Below are positions 1 through 5,840 of a DNA stretch of 5,840 nt, piece by piece. The notes under the pieces were generated by a model, which had not been told where the DNA came from, searched no databases, and saw only the letters and a program-made list of their open reading frames with translations. Made by a program: the position numbers and the translations under genes. Numbering within the stretch: the stretch's first letter is position 1; every line of letters starts with the position of its first letter. This stretch comes from Bacteroidales bacterium (lineage in GTDB: Bacteria > Bacteroidota > Bacteroidia > Bacteroidales > UBA932). Location of the stretch: contig JAFNUQ010000133.1 of the NCBI GenBank assembly GCA_017383945.1, positions 1-5,840 on the forward strand, given 5' to 3'.

Positions 1-2
1 CT

Positions 3-2489
3 TTTTCCAGAGAGATCGGTCAGATGGACGACTATCAGATAGAGCTTGACAGAACATCCCTCATCCACGAGTCTGTCGATCGTATCCTTGATTCTCTCAC
101 AGAAGAAGATAAAGAGTTGATAGACTGGATAAAATCAAGTGTCGCCCCGATGCTTGAACAAGGCCAGAAGCTTAATATAGAAGAAGGCTTGTATGATATC
201 GGCAAGCAGCTCAAAGGCGAAGATTATAGAAAGCTATTTGCTGCACTCAAAGCCTCAGGTGAAGAGATGGATTTCCTGGAGAGAGAAAGATTGAGAGCCC
301 TAGCAGTGACTTGTGATGAGATCATCACTTCATTTGAGCAGGCCGTTGCTCCTTATGGTCTTGAACCAGAGCCTGGTAAGCGTCTGGACTTTACTAATAA
401 GAAGACACTACTCAAGAAGAATCCTGACCTTGCGGCCTACAAGGAGGACAATTATAGCGAATATGTTACAGCGCATATCATCAAGAGCCTTATCTTCAGT
501 CTTGGCCTGAGCGGCGAGATTAGTAAGGAGTTTGATGCACTGACCAAGGAGAAAAATGTAATGTGCCTTGATGAGTCCAATGTCTTCCTTAAAGAGATAA
601 TAGGTGGAAGTGATGCACCATTTGTCTTTGAGAAGATAGGAGTCAGGTATGATCATTTCTTGTTGGATGAGTTCCAGGATACATCCAATATTCAATGGGA
701 AAACTTCCTTCCGCTTCTCAGAGAGGCAGATTCAAAGGGAAGCAATCTTGTTGTAGGAGATATCAAGCAGAGTATCTACAGATTTAGGGATTCTGACTGG
801 CAGTTGCTGGGCAAAACAGTTGCGCAGGAGTTCCCAAATTCTCAGGTTGAGGTACTGGACAATAACTGGCGAAGTGCAAGAGAGGTGGTTTCCTTTAACA
901 ATGACTTCTTTACTTTTGCAGCTTCAAGACTTGGTCTGGGTGAGATATATTCCGATGTGGTACAGAATCCTAAGACTGAGGACCCTCAATGCGGTTATGT
1001 GCAAGTATCATATTCCGACGATCAGAAACAGGCGGTATATGATTCCATAATGGCGGCAAGAGAGGCTGGTGCACAATGGGGAGATATTGCTGTTCTGGTG
1101 AGAAAGAACATATATGGTAAGCAGATTGCGGACTTCCTGATAGAGAAGGAAGTGCCGATTATCTCAGATGACTCTCTTGATGTGCATTCGTCTCTGGCAG
1201 TACGTCGTCTGGTGTCACTTCTCTCTGCATTTGATGCGCCGGACGATCAACTTGGCTCATTCCTCTCCCGTGAGATGGGTGTGGCGTTTCCGCAGAGCTA
1301 TCATTCGCTTGTCGATCTAAGCGAGCATTTGCTTAGAGAGATGATGAATTCCAATCCGGAAGTCTTTGATGGTGAGCAACTTTATATTCAGTCATTTCTG
1401 GATGAACTGTTGTCTTGGTCGTCAAATTATGGAAATAATCTTGCCCAATTCCTAAAATATTGGAACGAGAAAAGCCTTTGCATCAGCACTCCTGATTCGG
1501 GGACTGCAGTCAGGATTCTGACGGTCCATAAGTCCAAGGGCCTAGAGTTCCCGTTTGTGATATTCCCGTTTGCAGATGCAGTGGAGTTTTATAAGGCCGG
1601 CACAAAGTGGTGTCATCTGTCAGAAGATAGCACGGACAACGCAGAGTTAAAGGGCATTTATCCTGTGAGCCTAGGCAGTGCCGCGGCAGAATCTGCATTT
1701 GCTCCACATAGGGACGAAGAAGCTCGCCAGCAGCTCATAGACAATATCAATATTTTCTATGTGTCGCTGACTCGCGCAGAAAAGTCCCTCCACATAATTT
1801 CTGCTCCTCCTACCAAGAAGTTCAAGGATAGTCTGGCAAAGGGTAAACCCCAATACAACAACTTCTCAAGCCTGCTCTATGAATATATAAATGGTATGGA
1901 CGAATGGTCCAGAGGAGAGCCTTATGACTACACAAAACTTGTGCGCAAGAAGGGGCAGCTTGAGCAGGAAATGCCTGTAGCATATTGCTCAACTGCGCTT
2001 GGTGGCAGACTGTCACCTTCGGTAGAAGCAGTGGATTTCTTTACAGATGAGGGAGTTGCTGCCGGCGTTGAGTCGCCACGTGTCAGGGGCATCGTGCTGC
2101 ACGAGATTCTTGCTCACGTTAATAAAGTGAGCGATGTGCGTGTGGCAGTCGATGCCGCGGTTAAGGATGCTCTTCTTTCTGAGAGCGAAGCTGCCCTGGC
2201 TGCCGATCTGCTAGAAAAGAGAGTCGCTGCACATCCGGAGTGGTTTGACCAGGCGGCAGAAGTGCTCAATGAGCGAAGCATATTTGCTTCCGATGGAAGC
2301 GAATATCGTCCCGATAGAGTTGTGCTGAGTGAGGATGGAGTGATAGTTGTAGATTTTAAGTTCGGTGCGCCGGAGAAGAAATATCTTAGACAGGTCGGGC
2401 GTTATGCCTCGCTTTATGGAGCTTTAGGTTATAAAGTAAAGGCTGCAGTAGTGTGGTATGTAGAAACAGATAATTGTGAATATTTATGA
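3..2489 (+). CDS. addA: UvrD/RecB-type helicase with C-terminal PD-(D/E)XK nuclease (AddA-like), 5' end outside window
   Basis: The frame is open from the window edge. Codons before the first in-window ATG (position 24) encode FSREIGQ, which fits the AddA/RecB region ahead of an IELD-type segment, so the Walker A motif and true start lie upstream. Seen in order: motif II DEFQDTS (from 666), motif III VGDIKQSIYRF (from 753), motif IV NWRS (864-875), motif V TVHKSKGLEF (from 1521), and motif VI YVSLTRAE with its arginine at 1773. The nuclease domain follows: GxxxH (His at 2100), RPD (Asp at 2313), VVDFK (Asp 2352, Lys 2358) and QxxxY (2391-2405), so all key residues are present. The family is an ATP-driven translocase and exonuclease that processes double-strand ends for RecA, normally with an AddB partner; none is in this window. 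Assigning it to AddA rather than RecB rests on the nuclease domain and on the usual Bacteroidota arrangement, and is less sure than the helicase-nuclease call. It ends in a 4-nt ATGA overlap with the next gene. Confidence 0.9.
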   Translation, partial: FSREIGQMDDYQIELDRTSLIHESVDRILDSLTEEDKELIDWIKSSVAPMLEQGQKLNIEEGLYDIGKQLKGEDYRKLFAALKASGEEMDFLERERLRALAVTCDEIITSFEQAVAPYGLEPEPGKRLDFTNKKTLLKKNPDLAAYKEDNYSEYVTAHIIKSLIFSLGLSGEISKEFDALTKEKNVMCLDESNVFLKEIIGGSDAPFVFEKIGVRYDHFLLDEFQDTSNIQWENFLPLLREADSKGSNLVVGDIKQSIYRFRDSDWQLLGKTVAQEFPNSQVEVLDNNWRSAREVVSFNNDFFTFAASRLGLGEIYSDVVQNPKTEDPQCGYVQVSYSDDQKQAVYDSIMAAREAGAQWGDIAVLVRKNIYGKQIADFLIEKEVPIISDDSLDVHSSLAVRRLVSLLSAFDAPDDQLGSFLSREMGVAFPQSYHSLVDLSEHLLREMMNSNPEVFDGEQLYIQSFLDELLSWSSNYGNNLAQFLKYWNEKSLCISTPDSGTAVRILTVHKSKGLEFPFVIFPFADAVEFYKAGTKWCHLSEDSTDNAELKGIYPVSLGSAAAESAFAPHRDEEARQQLIDNINIFYVSLTRAEKSLHIISAPPTKKFKDSLAKGKPQYNNFSSLLYEYINGMDEWSRGEPYDYTKLVRKKGQLEQEMPVAYCSTALGGRLSPSVEAVDFFTDEGVAAGVESPRVRGIVLHEILAHVNKVSDVRVAVDAAVKDALLSESEAALAADLLEKRVAAHPEWFDQAAEVLNERSIFASDGSEYRPDRVVLSEDGVIVVDFKFGAPEKKYLRQVGRYASLYGALGYKVKAAVVWYVETDNCEYL

Positions 2490-3364
2490 TAAAGAAGGTT
2501 ATTAATTGCATTGTGTTTGGCCTATTGTGCGTAGGGGTCTATGCTCAAGATGTTTTTCCTAACGAAATCTCGCACCCTCGTCCTCCTAAAGTTCCTAGTT
2601 ATATGGTCTTTGCCGGGGATACGATCAGGTTTGAGAATAGGGAGTATTATGAGCGCATGGATCGAGAAATCATAACCTTCACCTATATGCACACCAACTC
2701 GACCCTGATGCTCAAAAGGGCTAAAAGATTTTTTACTCAGATTGAACCCATCCTCAAGGAACAATGCGTTCCTGACGACCTCAAGTATCTAATGGCAATC
2801 GAGAGCAATCTTGATCCTAAAGCCTATTCAACTGCAGGAGCCGCTGGTCTTTGGCAGTTTATGAAAGGCACAGCTCAGGAGTATTCTCTGGAGGTTAACT
2901 CTGAGGTAGATGAGCGCTATCATATAGAGAAGGAGACTGTTGCAGCCTGTAAATATCTGCTTGATGCCTACCAGAAATATGGCAACTGGATGACTGTGGC
3001 TGCGAGTTATAATGGTGGTCAGAATGGGATCAGCCGAAGAGTTGAAAATCAGAGGCAGACCAACGCCCTTGATCTGTGGATGCCGGAGGAAACATCAAGA
3101 TATATGTACCGCATCCTAGCTGCAAAGTTGATGTTTGAAGATCCGTCAGTCTTCGGATTTAATGTCACACCAGCAGATGAATATCCATATATTCCTCCTA
3201 GAGAAGTGGTGACTGTGAGCGGTCCGATTCCAAACCTCACAGACTTTGCTGAAAAGCATGGCGTAACATATAAACAGATAAAGGAAGCCAATCTATGGCT
3301 TCGCTCAGATAAGTTGACCAATAAGAATGGCCGTAGCTATAAGATAATTATTCCGATGAAGTAG
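2486..3364 (+). CDS. Secreted lytic transglycosylase (MltD-like, SLT domain) with C-terminal LysM-like module
   Basis: This is a 292-residue envelope enzyme of the GH23/SLT type, which cleaves peptidoglycan glycan strands without water to leave 1,6-anhydroMurNAc ends. Residues 1-20 form a signal peptide (Lys-rich start, hydrophobic core, cleavage near VYA|QD). No lipobox cysteine sits at the expected place, so a soluble periplasmic protein is likelier than a lipoprotein. The SLT domain spans about residues 85-220. It has the catalytic glutamate E106 in AIESNLDP, then AGLWQFM at 120-126 and the ASYNGG loop at 173-178. Residues 240-290 (VVTVSGPIPNLTDFAEKHG onward, ending YKIIIP) resemble the divergent LysM-like tail of Bacteroidales homologues and lack the usual GDTL signature. 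The ATG overlaps the helicase stop as ATGA, so translation is probably coupled. Its last 17 nt overlap the end of the convergent rsmD. It is not a close match to E. coli MltD, so no symbol is given. Confidence 0.9.
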   Translation: MIKKVINCIVFGLLCVGVYAQDVFPNEISHPRPPKVPSYMVFAGDTIRFENREYYERMDREIITFTYMHTNSTLMLKRAKRFFTQIEPILKEQCVPDDLKYLMAIESNLDPKAYSTAGAAGLWQFMKGTAQEYSLEVNSEVDERYHIEKETVAACKYLLDAYQKYGNWMTVAASYNGGQNGISRRVENQRQTNALDLWMPEETSRYMYRILAAKLMFEDPSVFGFNVTPADEYPYIPPREVVTVSGPIPNLTDFAEKHGVTYKQIKEANLWLRSDKLTNKNGRSYKIIIPMK

Positions 3365-3908
3365 ACGGCTCTTCTTTGCAGAAGAAACTGAAATGAACTC
3401 TACCATACACCTTCTCTTTCAAAAAGAGAGGGTGTTCTTTAAATGAGTGTTCATCTCCGTGCTCGAGTATGAAGTAGCATCCGGGATGGAGGATATCTAC
3501 AGCAAAGACTTTGTCAGGGATGTTCTCAAGGCCTTCAAGTGCATAAGGTGGATCTGCAAAGATGATATCAAATTTTTCGTAGCAGATCGGGAGAAAATCA
3601 AACACGTTATCGTGGACTGCGGTCACGATATCCTTGAGACCAAGTCGTGCTGCTTCTTTTCTGATGAACATAGAGTTGTCTCTGTTCATATCAACGCTAT
3701 ATACCTTGGCTGCGCCGCGTGATGCAAACTCAAAGCCGACAGCTCCTGTACCTGCAAAAAGGTCAAGAACTTTCAGGTCTTCAAATTCGTACTCGTTGTT
3801 GAGCACATTAAAAAGTCCTTCGCGAGCAAAATCAGTAGTAGGACGTGCGCCATATCCCATAGGTGGCTGAATGATCTTTCCCTTGAGTTTACCTCCAATG
3901 ATTCTCAT
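3348..3908 (-). CDS. rsmD: 16S rRNA (guanine(966)-N(2))-methyltransferase RsmD
   Basis: This 186-residue protein is of normal family length. RsmD uses S-adenosylmethionine to methylate N2 of G966 in 16S rRNA during assembly of the small subunit, in the cytoplasm. The family N-terminus is clear: RIIGGKLKG at 2-10, RPTTD at 22-26, and EGLFNVL after it. The Rossmann fold shows motif I DLFAGTG (49-55), an acidic residue at the end of strand 2 in VDMN (D73), and catalytic motif IV DPPY (119-122). The start is the ATG at 3908-3906, whose ATGA overlaps the TGA of the DUF3822-like gene, so it is the last gene of a coupled three-gene operon. The C-terminal tail (EEPSTSSE) overlaps the convergent transglycosylase gene by 17 nt. 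Nothing in the sequence suggests loss of function. Confidence 0.95.
   Translation of the reverse strand: MRIIGGKLKGKIIQPPMGYGARPTTDFAREGLFNVLNNEYEFEDLKVLDLFAGTGAVGFEFASRGAAKVYSVDMNRDNSMFIRKEAARLGLKDIVTAVHDNVFDFLPICYEKFDIIFADPPYALEGLENIPDKVFAVDILHPGCYFILEHGDEHSFKEHPLFLKEKVYGRVHFSFFCKEEPSTSSE
3407..3440 (+). terminator. Terminator-like hairpin for the helicase/transglycosylase transcript, inside rsmD
   Basis: A 13-bp stem pairs 3407-3419 with 3423-3435 around a 3-nt loop (CAA), with a single T-G wobble (3412/3430). It starts 42 nt after the transglycosylase stop and is followed by TTCTTTAAA, a short and imperfect T tract. Position and orientation suit an intrinsic terminator for the + strand operon. 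The same bases encode the C-terminal part of rsmD on the other strand. The structure is seen; termination is inferred, and the weak T tract lowers confidence. Confidence 0.55.
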
Positions 3909-4360
3909 GGCTTGACTACTGATTTAAAATATCGGTATAATGACATCTCCTCCTCTTGAGAAAGTGGAGTGAGGAAGCAGATGGTTGATAATTCCGGATT
4001 AAGCTGTTGTGACTTGACTGTCAGGAAGATATAGTACTCAGCAGTTGTAAAATCCGGGGCGTTGTATGAGTTGGCAAGAAGAAGTGTCTTGCCTTGTGCG
4101 ATGGCGATAAACAGGCGGCCTTCCTTGAAGCTGCACAATATCTTATTATATTCAATGCAGTCTGGAAGTTTCTGCAGAATATTAGCCATCTCTGGTATAG
4201 AAATAACACTGTCCTCATCTACTTCATAGACGAGGACAGCGTTATATTGTGGTATTTCTATGTGTTTTACAATTACGTCCTCGCTCACCTTTGCCACTTC
4301 GGCGAGAGCTGCTCTCTGCCTGAGGGGCTCAAAGAACTGAGTTGGAACGAGCGTAAACAC
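3905..4360 (-). CDS. DUF3822-like protein, apparently lacking the N-terminal half
   Basis: The frame encodes 151 residues. It begins (M/V)FTLVPTQFFEP, which I recognise as an internal motif of DUF3822, a Bacteroidota family of unknown function commonly encoded just before rsmD. From memory, full-length members are about 250 residues with this motif near residue 90-100, so roughly the first 95 residues are absent here. The rest is continuous and looks intact, including GRLFIAIAQGKTLLLANSYN (80-99) and the TTAEYYIFL stretch (105-113). The start is a GTG at 4360-4358 overlapping by 1 nt the TAG of the upstream gene. An in-frame TAA lies only nine bases further upstream (4372-4370), so no longer version is possible in this frame. 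The first internal Met is residue 58. GGGAG just ahead of the start could help reinitiation. It may be a working short protein, or a remnant kept by its place in the operon. The family call rests on motif and synteny, without an alignment. Confidence 0.65.
   Translation of the reverse strand: MFTLVPTQFFEPLRQRAALAEVAKVSEDVIVKHIEIPQYNAVLVYEVDEDSVISIPEMANILQKLPDCIEYNKILCSFKEGRLFIAIAQGKTLLLANSYNAPDFTTAEYYIFLTVKSQQLNPELSTICFLTPLSQEEEMSLYRYFKSVVKP
4203..4245 (-). repeat. 19-bp near-perfect inverted repeat (long hairpin) inside the DUF3822-like gene
   Basis: Positions 4203-4221 pair with 4227-4245 around a 5-nt loop. Seventeen pairs are Watson-Crick. The two exceptions (4208/4240 and 4217/4231) are A-C on the + strand but become G-U in RNA read from the - strand. 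The gene's own mRNA would thus form an unbroken 19-bp stem with loop UGAAG. The core arms are CTGTCCTC and GAGGACAG. The hairpin covers codons 39-53 of the gene. It is followed on the - strand by only a short T-rich stretch (TTATTTCT). Its role is unknown. Confidence 0.85.
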
Positions 4361-5052
4361 TACTCCCAGTTACCAGCGTTGTTGTTAGGTGCGGTGATTG
4401 AACCAACCTGAAGACCTTCATACTTGTTCTGGTCTCTACGATCTGCATCAAGGTTGATGCGAAGCTGGTTGTCAAGGCCCTTAAGGAGAGTCTTATATGG
4501 CATCTTAGCCTCAAAGAGTGGCACTGGAACACCAGAAACCATCTTTACTGCAGACTCCATGAGTACAGGAGCACCGCCTGAGAATGGGATAGTCTTGAGA
4601 GAGTCAATGCTGAAATCCTCGCGCTGGTTGAAAAGTGTGTCCTTTACAGCAATCTTGTTCTCGATAGAGAATACAAGCTGCTTGTCACCTGCGAGATATC
4701 TCTCATAAAGCTGCTCGTTGGTGATGCGACGGTTAGCCTTCTTGATAGCTGCTGTGTGAGCAACTGCTGCAGAGTCGTCCTGTGAACCGATCTGAAGAAC
4801 TACAGGCATCTCGCCAGTCTCATAGAAAAGCTTGAGAGAGTCAACGGTTGAAGCGAAGTGACCGTTAACAGATCTGAAAGCAACCTGAAGATCGCGGATA
4901 TCCTTGAGTCTCTGGATAGCTACGCTCTCACGGTAAGCTTTCTGCTTGTTGAAGTCTACAGGCTCCTGAATGCTCTTGACAATTGTGAGAGTCAAGAATA
5001 CGATGACTGCGAGGAGCACGACTTCAATGATAATCTTTACTGTTTTGTTCAT
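4360..5052 (-). CDS. Conserved membrane-anchored protein of unknown function (NNNAGNWE-tail family)
   Basis: This 230-residue protein starts MNKTVK, followed by one hydrophobic segment at about 7-26 (a signal anchor; no signal peptidase site stands out). The remainder is a soluble, probably periplasmic domain. I recognise it as a conserved Bacteroidales hypothetical from several features: the EPVDFNK stretch after the membrane segment, LKDIRDLQVAFRSVNGHFA (49-67), VPVPLFEAKMPYKTLLKGL (175-193), and the C-terminus LQVGSITAPNNNAGNWE (214-230). The LKDIR..QVAF..VNG pattern after one hydrophobic helix is loosely reminiscent of pseudopilins, but this is impression only. It is the first gene of the operon with the DUF3822-like gene and rsmD, and its TAG overlaps the next start by 1 nt. 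The ATG at 5052 has an A-rich leader and no Shine-Dalgarno sequence, with a TAACTTTG promoter box upstream. No function can be assigned. Confidence 0.85.
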   Translation of the reverse strand: MNKTVKIIIEVVLLAVIVFLTLTIVKSIQEPVDFNKQKAYRESVAIQRLKDIRDLQVAFRSVNGHFASTVDSLKLFYETGEMPVVLQIGSQDDSAAVAHTAAIKKANRRITNEQLYERYLAGDKQLVFSIENKIAVKDTLFNQREDFSIDSLKTIPFSGGAPVLMESAVKMVSGVPVPLFEAKMPYKTLLKGLDNQLRINLDADRRDQNKYEGLQVGSITAPNNNAGNWE

Positions 5053-5086
5053 TTTATGTTGATTTTGTTAAAATGCATAAGTCGTA

Positions 5087-5118
5087 CAAAGTTATGAATT
5101 TGATTTATCAAATGCAAT
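5087..5118 (-). promoter_or_regulatory. Bacteroides-type promoter for the leftward three-gene operon
   Basis: Read on the - strand, TAACTTTG at 5094-5087 matches the Bacteroidota primary sigma factor -7 consensus TAnnTTTG exactly. ATTG at 5118-5115 matches three of four bases of the -33 TTTG at a 20-nt spacing. A perfect TTTG (5112-5109) is also present but only 14 nt away, probably too close. If used, transcription would start near 5080, giving an AT-rich leader of about 28 nt before the ATG at 5052. Confidence 0.6.
5098..5113. promoter_or_regulatory. 16-bp palindrome between divergent promoters, possible operator
   Basis: ATTTGAT-TT-ATCAAAT has perfect 7-bp arms with a 2-nt spacer. It lies between the two outward-facing TAnnTTTG boxes and contains the TTTG candidates for the -33 elements of both directions. 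It could be a regulator binding site, or just two mirrored -33-like elements in AT-rich DNA. No candidate regulator is encoded in the window. Confidence 0.3.
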
Positions 5119-5134
5119 ATTATTATTAATTTTG
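5099..5134 (+). promoter_or_regulatory. Bacteroides-type promoter for the nrnA-like gene
   Basis: TAATTTTG at 5127-5134 matches the -7 consensus TAnnTTTG exactly. The nearest upstream TTTG, at 5099-5102, is 24 nt away, longer than usual for the -33 element, so the upstream half is weak. Transcription would start near 5141, leaving a leader of only about 12 nt before the ATG at 5153. Confidence 0.5.
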
Positions 5135-5152
5135 CAGCAGATTTTATATGTG

Positions 5153-5840
5153 ATGAGGACTATTACAAGCGAGAAGATTTCCCGGTTCAAGAAATACATT
5201 CAAGAAAGCTCTTGCGTGAGTGTCGTTGTGCATACCCATCCCGATGGAGATGCGATGGGAAGCTCAATGGCTATGGCTGCTTTTCTGCAGCGTTCGGGTG
5301 TTGCTTCCGTAAAGGTAATAGCTCCTGACGAATGGGGCGCAGGCCTGGATTTTATTGTCGATAAGGCATTGGTAATCAATGCTACGGAAAATCCTTCCGA
5401 GGCTCAGGCCTGGATTTCAAAAAGCGACCTGATTGTGTGTGAGGATCTTTCCGATCTGTCAAGAACTGGAATTGTTGAGCCTTGGATCAGGAACTGTGCG
5501 GCTCCTCGTGTTCTTGTGGATCATCACCTTGCACCAAGTCTGGAGAGCTTTGATCTGGTTTTCAGTGAGACCGAGATTTCCTCGACTTGTGAGCTCCTTT
5601 ATTTTGTACTTCAGGCATTTGAATCAGGTCCTTTGACTGTATCTGAGGGTACGGCACTGTTTGTCGGGATGACAACCGATACAAATAACTTTGCCAACTC
5701 CGTGCACCCGACCACCCTTGAAATGGCATCGGGATTATTGAAATTGGGCGTTGACAGAGATGCGATTTTGGTTGAAATCTATAACAGATTCAGAGAAAAT
5801 CGATTCCGTGCGATGTCCTATTACCTGGGTGATGCTATGC
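5153..5840 (+). CDS. nrnA: DHH-family phosphoesterase, NrnA-type (nanoRNase / pAp phosphatase), 3' end outside window
   Basis: The frame is open from ATG 5153 to the right edge: 229 complete codons, about two thirds of the usual 330-345. NrnA-type enzymes are cytoplasmic and metal-dependent. They degrade 2-5 nt oligoribonucleotides and dephosphorylate 3'-phosphoadenosine 5'-phosphate. The DHH-domain motifs are in order: HTHPDGDAMGSS (H27, H29, D31, D33), CEDLSDLSRTG (D98), VDHH (D123, H124, H125) and MTTDTNNF (D176). Later family motifs such as SVHPTT and NRF follow near 184-213. The DHHA1 substrate-binding domain should lie beyond the window, so intactness cannot be judged. The ATG at 5153 gives the usual 25-30 residues ahead of the first His. 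An in-frame GTG sits directly before it, and an ATG-TGA start-stop (5148-5153) overlaps it by one base. It is transcribed divergently from the membrane-protein/rsmD operon. Confidence 0.9.
   Translation, partial: MRTITSEKISRFKKYIQESSCVSVVVHTHPDGDAMGSSMAMAAFLQRSGVASVKVIAPDEWGAGLDFIVDKALVINATENPSEAQAWISKSDLIVCEDLSDLSRTGIVEPWIRNCAAPRVLVDHHLAPSLESFDLVFSETEISSTCELLYFVLQAFESGPLTVSEGTALFVGMTTDTNNFANSVHPTTLEMASGLLKLGVDRDAILVEIYNRFRENRFRAMSYYLGDAM

Noticed and set aside
24..26. ATG at 24 as the true start of the helicase-nuclease gene
   Set aside because: The frame is open to the window edge, the upstream codons fit the family, and the Walker A region is missing, so the gene begins outside the window.
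408..695. 95-codon - strand frame within the helicase gene
   Set aside because: It is a shadow of the helicase frame, including motif II, with no recognisable protein features.
1679..1688. TGCCGCGGCA palindrome in the helicase gene
   Set aside because: It is a single 10-bp palindrome in coding sequence and does not extend further.
3372..3386. Small hairpin TTCTT-N5-AAGAA just after the transglycosylase stop
   Set aside because: It has only five mostly A-T pairs and no following T tract; the larger hairpin at 3407-3435 is a much better terminator candidate.
3447..3722. 91-codon + strand frame opposite rsmD
   Set aside because: It lies wholly within a confident rsmD gene, has no family features, and lacks a promoter or leader of its own.
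4094..4411. 105-codon + strand frame opposite the DUF3822-like gene
   Set aside because: It is antisense to a better-supported gene. Its DEDSVI stretch resembles the real protein only because the hairpin at 4203-4245 is palindromic.
4445..4460. GCATCAA-GG-TTGATGC inverted repeat within the membrane-protein gene
   Set aside because: Arms of 7 bp in a coding region are near chance level for a window this size and have no supporting context.
4974..4997. TCTTGAC / GTCAAGA inverted repeat near the start of the membrane-protein gene
   Set aside because: It is a 7-bp stem with a 10-nt loop in the membrane-segment codons, weak and likely due to chance.
1..5840. Search for a new defence system, mobile element or CRISPR array
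   Set aside because: No transposase, integrase, direct-repeat array, tRNA or attachment-like duplication was seen. The helicase-nuclease has a standard AddA/RecB domain order and sits among housekeeping genes.

Overview
The window looks like ordinary chromosome from a member of the Bacteroidota, most likely order Bacteroidales. Three things point there. The proteins resemble Bacteroidales families, including a DUF3822-type protein and a membrane-anchored protein ending in an NNNAGNWE-like tail. Start codons have A-rich leaders without clear Shine-Dalgarno sequences. The one large intergenic gap carries promoter boxes of the Bacteroides form TAnnTTTG. Family and genus cannot be fixed from this sequence.

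Layout: (1) At the left edge, on the + strand, is the 3' part of a large UvrD/RecB-type helicase-nuclease (AddA-like). It overlaps by 4 nt (ATGA) with (2) a secreted MltD-type lytic transglycosylase with a C-terminal LysM-like module. (3) Convergent to these, on the - strand, lies a three-gene operon read from right to left: a membrane-anchored conserved protein of unknown function, a short DUF3822-like protein, and rsmD, a 16S rRNA methyltransferase. Its genes touch or overlap by 1 and 4 nt. The ends of rsmD and the transglycosylase gene overlap by 17 nt, and a terminator-like hairpin for the + strand sits inside rsmD. (4) A 100-bp divergent intergenic region holds a promoter-like box for each direction and a 16-bp palindrome between them. 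(5) On the + strand, running off the right edge, is a DHH-family phosphoesterase of the NrnA type.

Functionally these are housekeeping genes: recombinational DNA repair, peptidoglycan remodelling, ribosome maturation and nanoRNA/pAp turnover. I see no mobile element, CRISPR array, tRNA, rRNA or defence island, and no stretch over 300 bases without a gene. The two features that most merit a second look are in the DUF3822-like gene. It seems to lack its usual N-terminal part and begins at a GTG overlapping the upstream stop codon. It also contains a 19-bp near-perfect inverted repeat that would fold without interruption in its own mRNA.
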